Shown here piece after piece: positions 60,620-64,000 of a DNA stretch of 64,000 bases. Under the pieces are notes generated by a model, which did not search any database, was not told where the DNA came from, and worked only from the letters and a program-made list of their open reading frames with translations. The DNA lies in the NCBI RefSeq assembly GCF_014837045.1, contig NZ_JACSPR010000003.1:248001-312000 (forward strand). Direction: 5' to 3'. A program made the translations under genes and the position numbers. The DNA is from Corynebacterium gallinarum. GTDB taxonomy: Bacteria; Actinomycetota; Actinomycetes; Mycobacteriales; Mycobacteriaceae. Every line of letters starts with the position of its first letter. Position 1 is the stretch's first letter.

Positions 60620-60910
60620 ATGCAGCCTGAAGAAGTGCACATCAGGGACGAAGCCATCAAACTCGGCCAGTTCATCAAATTAGCCAACCTCGTCTCCACC
60701 GGCGGGGAGGCCAAGGACGCCATCGCCAACGGTGATGTCACAGTCAACGGTGAGGTGGATACCCGCCGTGGCAAGACACTCCGCAACGGCGATGTGGTGT
60801 GCATCGGTGACACCTGCGCGCAGGTGAGCGCCGGCGAGGACCAAGACGATTATTTTGACGAAGCCACCGCCAACGATGACTTCGACCCCGAAAAGTGGAG
60901 GAATATGTAA
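60620..60910 (+). CDS. S4-domain RNA-binding protein (YbcJ-like)
   Basis: A 96-residue protein with one S4 domain: IKLGQFIKLANLVSTGGEAKDAI, then NGDVTVNGEVDTRRGKTLRNGDVV. The C-terminal 25 residues are acidic. Such proteins bind structured RNA, possibly ribosomal. A TAGACT hexamer (60606-60611) ends 8 nt before the ATG, so translation is probably leaderless. The stop overlaps the VOC gene start (TAATG). Confidence 0.88.
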   Translation: MQPEEVHIRDEAIKLGQFIKLANLVSTGGEAKDAIANGDVTVNGEVDTRRGKTLRNGDVVCIGDTCAQVSAGEDQDDYFDEATANDDFDPEKWRNM

Positions 60911-61767
60911 TGCCAGCTTTTGAGGCACAGGCAGGAATGCCCTATTGGATCGACCTGACCACCTCGGACATCGCGAAGTCCTCCCACTTCTATGAGAACG
61001 TGCTCGGCTGGGATATCACCGAGGTCAACCCCGGTTACCGCATGGCACGCGTCCAGGGTCTGCCCGTCGCCGGGTTCATTGACCAGCCCGAAGAGTCCAC
61101 CATGCCGGACACCTGGATCACCTACTTCCTGTCCTATAACCTGGATAAGGTGACCGCCAAGATCGTTGAACTGGGTGGACGCATCCTGGCCCAGCCCACC
61201 GAGGTGTTCCTCGGCCACATGGTCCTGGCAGTCGATCCCGCCGGCGCCCTCTTCGGTCTCATCGAACCCAGCAGCGAGGAATCCTTCGTGGCCGCCGGTG
61301 AACCGGGCACCCCGGTCTGGCATGAACTGACCACCGTGACCAACTACCCCGAGGCCGTCGACTTCTACGGCGAGCTGTTCAACTGGATGACCTCGGAGCT
61401 CTCCAGCGAGGAGGGCGAGGGTGGTTTCCGCTACACCACCGCGCTTGTCGACGGTTCCGCCTTCGCCGGTGTCTTCGACGCCAAGGGCCAGTTCCCACCC
61501 CAGGTGCCCAGCTTCTGGCAGACCTACCTCGGTGTCCTCAGCGTCGATGATGCGGTGGCCAAGGCCCCCGAATTCGGCGGCGATGTCATCCGCGAACCCT
61601 GGGACTCCGAATTCGGTCGCATGGCACTGATCTCCGATTCCACCGGCGCCACCGTCACCCTGTGCAATGTGGACGAACCCGTGGAGGAGGACGTCAGCGA
61701 GGCCGAGGACCTGCTGGGCATGGACCTCAGCGCCTTCGAGGAACAGCTCCGCAACCAGAACAAATAA
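60910..61767 (+). CDS. VOC-superfamily protein, two glyoxalase-type domains
   Basis: A 285-residue protein with two tandem VOC modules: PYWIDLTTSDIAKSSHFYENVLGWD to EVFLGHMVLAVDPAGALFGLIEP, and PVWHELTTVTNYPEAVDFYGELFNWM to REPWDSEFGRMALISDSTGATVTL. Metal-ligand-like His and Glu positions appear in the second module, so metal-dependent lyase or dioxygenase activity is possible. An acidic C-terminal helix follows. GGAGG is 9 nt before the ATG. It overlaps the S4 gene and is only 4 bp ahead of the alkyltransferase-like gene. Confidence 0.88.
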   Translation: MPAFEAQAGMPYWIDLTTSDIAKSSHFYENVLGWDITEVNPGYRMARVQGLPVAGFIDQPEESTMPDTWITYFLSYNLDKVTAKIVELGGRILAQPTEVFLGHMVLAVDPAGALFGLIEPSSEESFVAAGEPGTPVWHELTTVTNYPEAVDFYGELFNWMTSELSSEEGEGGFRYTTALVDGSAFAGVFDAKGQFPPQVPSFWQTYLGVLSVDDAVAKAPEFGGDVIREPWDSEFGRMALISDSTGATVTLCNVDEPVEEDVSEAEDLLGMDLSAFEEQLRNQNK

Positions 61768-61771
61768 CACC

Positions 61772-62122
61772 GTGGGAGGATCAGCTGAGGGCCTGGAGCT
61801 CGATGACCTGACCTCCCGGGTGCTCGACTGCGTGGACCTGATCCCACCCGGGCGGGTGGCCACCTATGGTGACATCGCCACCCTGGTGGGCACCGGGCCA
61901 CGGCAGGTCGGGCGCATCATGGCCGTCCACGGTCACCTCGTGGCCTGGTGGCGGGTGGTCCGCGCCGATGGCGGATCCCAGGTCGCTGAGCGTGCGCGCC
62001 TGCACTGGGATGAGGAGGGCATCACCTCCACCCACGGCACCCGCGTGAAGGTCCGCATGACCCACCACAGGCTCACCGCCGGGGAACTGCAGACCATCGC
62101 TGCACAGCTGCCACCCAGGTGA
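61772..62122 (+). CDS. Alkyltransferase-like protein (ATL), Trp in place of reactive Cys
   Basis: A 116-residue protein with the DNA-binding domain of O6-methylguanine methyltransferase: VDLIPPGRVATYGDIA, ATLVGTGPRQVGRIMAVHGH. The alkyl-acceptor PCHRV is replaced by AWWRVV (Trp59), typical of ATL proteins, which flag lesions for nucleotide excision repair instead of removing them. GTG at 61772 has no clear ribosome site and lies 4 bp after the VOC stop; coupling is likely. It is unusual in having Trp-Trp instead of Trp-His. Confidence 0.85.
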   Translation: MGGSAEGLELDDLTSRVLDCVDLIPPGRVATYGDIATLVGTGPRQVGRIMAVHGHLVAWWRVVRADGGSQVAERARLHWDEEGITSTHGTRVKVRMTHHRLTAGELQTIAAQLPPR

Positions 62123-62189
62123 CAACACCGGCCATGGGGTTAAGCTGGGACACGTTCTGCCCAGCGACGTTGAAAGTGAGCATCTCACC

Positions 62190-63254
62190 ATGACCACACC
62201 ACACAACCCCACGCCGGTCCGTGCCTGGGGCGTGACCGCCTTCGCCCAGCCCCTGGAGTCCCTCACCATCACCCGCCGTGAACTGCGCGCCGATGACATC
62301 TCCATCGACATTGAGTACGCCGGCATCTGCCACTCGGATATCCACACCGCCACCGGTGACTGGGGTGAGCGGGAATACCCGCTGGTGCCGGGCCATGAGA
62401 TCATCGGGCGCGTCAGTGCCGTCGGCGATGCGGTGACCAAACACCGGGTCGGTGACCGCGTCGGCGTGGGGTGCTTCGTCAACTCCTGTGGACACTGCGA
62501 TCCCTGCCGCGCGGGGGAGCATTCCTACTGCGACACCGGGGCGGTCCTGACCTACGGGTCGGAGGACCGCTACGCCGACGGTGAATACACCCAGGGTGGG
62601 TACTCACAGGCGATCGTGGTCAAGGAGGATTTCGTGGTCCGCGTGCCGGAGTCCCTGGACCCCGCGGCCGCCACCCCGCTGCTGTGCGCGGGCATCACCA
62701 CCTACTCACCGCTGAAGCACCACGGGGCGGGCCCGGGCAAGAAGGTCGGCATCATCGGCCTGGGTGGCATCGGCCATGTGGCGGTGAAGATCGCCGTGGC
62801 CATGGGTGCGGAGGTGGTGGTGTTCTCCCATTCCACCGCCAAGCGGGAGGATGCCCTGAAATTCGGCGCCACCGAGCACGTGTCCACCGCGGACCCCGCC
62901 TTCGCCGAGACCTGGGGTGGACAGTTCGACCTCATCCTCAACACCGTCAGCGTCAACCTCGACACCGCCACCTACCTGTCGCTGCTGCGTTTCGACGGTG
63001 CCCTCGTTGCGCTTGGCCTGCCGAATGAACCCATGGAGGTACCCACCCGGATGCTCACCTCCAAGCGACGCACCCTCACCGGTTCACTCGTCGGCGGCAT
63101 CCCGGAGACCCAGGAGATGCTGGACTTCTGCGCGGAGCACAACATCACCGCGGAGATCGAGCTCATCGACGCCACCGCCATCAACGAGGCTTATGAGCGC
63201 ACCATCAACTCGGATGTGCGCTACCGCTTCGTCATCGACGCCGCCACCTTCTAG
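62190..63254 (+). CDS. Zinc-dependent alcohol dehydrogenase, cinnamyl/YahK type
   Basis: A 354-residue medium-chain dehydrogenase. The catalytic zinc site is CHSDIHTATGDW with GHEIIGRV; the structural zinc Cys set is CGHCDPCRAGEHSYC; the NADP-type fold is GLGGIGHVAVKIAVAMGAEV with FSHSTAKREDA. This is the CAD/YahK subfamily reducing aldehydes with NADPH. The upstream spacer holds a TAAGCT hexamer and GAAAGTGAG near the ATG. It abuts the convergent hydrolase stop. Confidence 0.93.
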   Translation: MTTPHNPTPVRAWGVTAFAQPLESLTITRRELRADDISIDIEYAGICHSDIHTATGDWGEREYPLVPGHEIIGRVSAVGDAVTKHRVGDRVGVGCFVNSCGHCDPCRAGEHSYCDTGAVLTYGSEDRYADGEYTQGGYSQAIVVKEDFVVRVPESLDPAAATPLLCAGITTYSPLKHHGAGPGKKVGIIGLGGIGHVAVKIAVAMGAEVVVFSHSTAKREDALKFGATEHVSTADPAFAETWGGQFDLILNTVSVNLDTATYLSLLRFDGALVALGLPNEPMEVPTRMLTSKRRTLTGSLVGGIPETQEMLDFCAEHNITAEIELIDATAINEAYERTINSDVRYRFVIDAATF

Positions 63255-64000
63255 GACTTCTTGGACACTGTCTTCAAAAACTCCGCGACATCCTTGATGC
63301 GTTCCCGGGCGATCTTCGGGGTGGAGATGCGGTGGCGGGCAACATAGTCCCGGGTGGTGACATGGTCCAGACCGTCCAGTCCCTCGGGGCGGGCGGCCAC
63401 CTCATCGTGGGTGGCGATCTGCACAAAGGTGCTGGGCCATTCGGTGGCTTCACCGAGCTGCACCGAACCCCGGATCTCCTCCGGAAGCTTGCCCACGCTG
63501 GCGAGGTCCGGGAAGGTGAGGATGAGGGCGTCGAAAAGCTTCGCGTTGAGCGCCGCCAGCGCCGCACCCGAGGAATAACCCCAGCCCGCGATCGAGGTGG
63601 CGTTGTGGTGGCGGGCGTAGCCGACGGCCTTGGCCACGGCCTCATTCATCTCTGTCAGGGTGTGGTGCGGGGCCAGCGGGTAATCCAGGTCGAGGATCGT
63701 GGTGCCGGACAGCTCCGCGGCCGCGGCCACCTCGGGACGCCACTGGAACTCCAGGGCATCACCGGACCCACGCCACCAGCCACCGCTGTGGAAGGACACC
63801 GCCCACTGGCCGGTCGGGTTGGACGGCACGAACACCGCGCCACCGACCTCCGGTGCGGAATCCACCGACACCTCACCGATATAGGCCACACCCGGCATGG
63901 CATGGTCCACGGCTGAACCCAGCATCAGCATGGCGGTGTGGGTGGTGCGGTCGGGGAGGTGGGCGACATAGCGGTCCGCGGGGTCGGGATCACCGGAACC
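63251..64000 (-). CDS. Alpha/beta hydrolase, C-terminal part (truncated by window edge)
   Basis: An open frame from the right edge to a stop at 63251, at least 249 residues. The oxyanion loop is SFHSGGWWRGSG and the nucleophile elbow WGYSSGAALA, with the acid and His later (ATHDEVAARPE is the likely acid region; a catalytic His is in VARHRISTP or nearby, uncertain). DYPLAPHHTLTE follows the HSL-type pattern. No C-terminal feature beyond. The N-terminus is outside the window, so a signal peptide cannot be judged. Its stop overlaps that of the alcohol dehydrogenase. Confidence 0.8.
   Translation of the reverse strand, partial: GSGDPDPADRYVAHLPDRTTHTAMLMLGSAVDHAMPGVAYIGEVSVDSAPEVGGAVFVPSNPTGQWAVSFHSGGWWRGSGDALEFQWRPEVAAAAELSGTTILDLDYPLAPHHTLTEMNEAVAKAVGYARHHNATSIAGWGYSSGAALAALNAKLFDALILTFPDLASVGKLPEEIRGSVQLGEATEWPSTFVQIATHDEVAARPEGLDGLDHVTTRDYVARHRISTPKIARERIKDVAEFLKTVSKKS

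Noticed and set aside
55..61453. CGTCGACAAGC copies as DnaA boxes
   Set aside because: DnaA boxes in actinobacteria are TTGTCCACA/TTATCCACA-like; here the centre is GTCGAC, copies are evenly scattered rather than clustered, and no dnaA, dnaN or AT-rich unwinding region is present.
55..61453. CGTCGACAAGC explained by abundance of GTCGAC alone (restriction-site-like palindrome)
   Set aside because: All copies share the asymmetric AAGC on one side and C on the other; a bare palindrome would not keep these flanks.
1..64000. CRISPR arrays, tRNA/rRNA genes or prophage
   Set aside because: No regularly spaced repeats, cloverleaf-like sequences with CCA-type ends, or phage structural genes were seen.

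Overview
The window is a gene-dense, high-GC actinobacterial chromosome segment. The gene content and order (amn - lipoprotein - putA - aldo/keto reductase - abgT/abgB; a mannitol/arabitol locus with mtlD, an rbtT-type transporter, a DeoR regulator and xylB; panBC; a membrane glycosyltransferase cluster; panD) point to Corynebacterium, close to C. glutamicum and probably nearer C. efficiens because of the higher GC. No rRNA, tRNA, CRISPR or prophage was seen. Species assignment is inference from remembered synteny, not a search.

Layout. 0-8 kb: a truncated gene at the left edge, a lipase, a MarR regulator, an alpha/beta hydrolase, an MFS carrier, a DUF2252 protein, AMP nucleosidase and a PepSY lipoprotein. 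8-18 kb: bifunctional PutA (proline to glutamate), an aldo/keto reductase, a secreted PHB-depolymerase-like esterase, the abgT-abgB p-aminobenzoyl-glutamate uptake/cleavage pair and two DUF202 membrane proteins. 18.1-18.6 kb: a 480-bp gap with a probable structured RNA and a strong terminator. 18.6-30.5 kb: a membrane-anchored degenerate PIG-L protein, SixA-like phosphatase, the polyol catabolic locus (mtlD-rbtT divergent from regulator-xylB), panBC, and a flavin monooxygenase divergent from a PucR-type regulator. 30.5-36.8 kb: Mpg glycosylase, HAD hydrolase/gamma-carbonic anhydrase operon, TM2 protein, a ROK repressor with two palindromic operators, an EntS-like exporter and an unknown protein under a DtxR-type iron box.

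37.0-46.0 kb is the most distinctive functional region: two tandem BcsB-like secreted/anchored proteins, a multispanning membrane protein, a processive GT2 synthase with cellulose-synthase signature residues but no PilZ domain, and a GT39/GT87-like membrane protein, tightly coupled (ATGA/TGATG overlaps). It reads as an uncharacterised cell-surface polysaccharide synthase. It is followed by an ankyrin protein, a TauE-type carrier, an IS3-family remnant, an MBL hydrolase, panD with a clear promoter, a DUF885 peptidase, AbrB- and TauE-type membrane proteins, an XRE/4-TM regulatory pair, hrpB, an acetyltransferase, and an alkylation-damage-like group (AlkB, a degenerate TAG, an alkyltransferase-like protein) mixed with LysE, S4, VOC and alcohol dehydrogenase genes.

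Across the whole window, independent of gene content, an 11-bp word CGTCGAYAAGC occurs 23 times (18 with C at Y), on both strands, in all reading frames and between genes, sometimes as the arm of a terminator-like hairpin. A second word, CTCCATAAGC, occurs about 15 times, mostly in the first 33 kb. Their abundance looks like that of DNA-uptake, Chi/KOPS- or HIP1-type genome signatures and is the most striking unexplained signal here.
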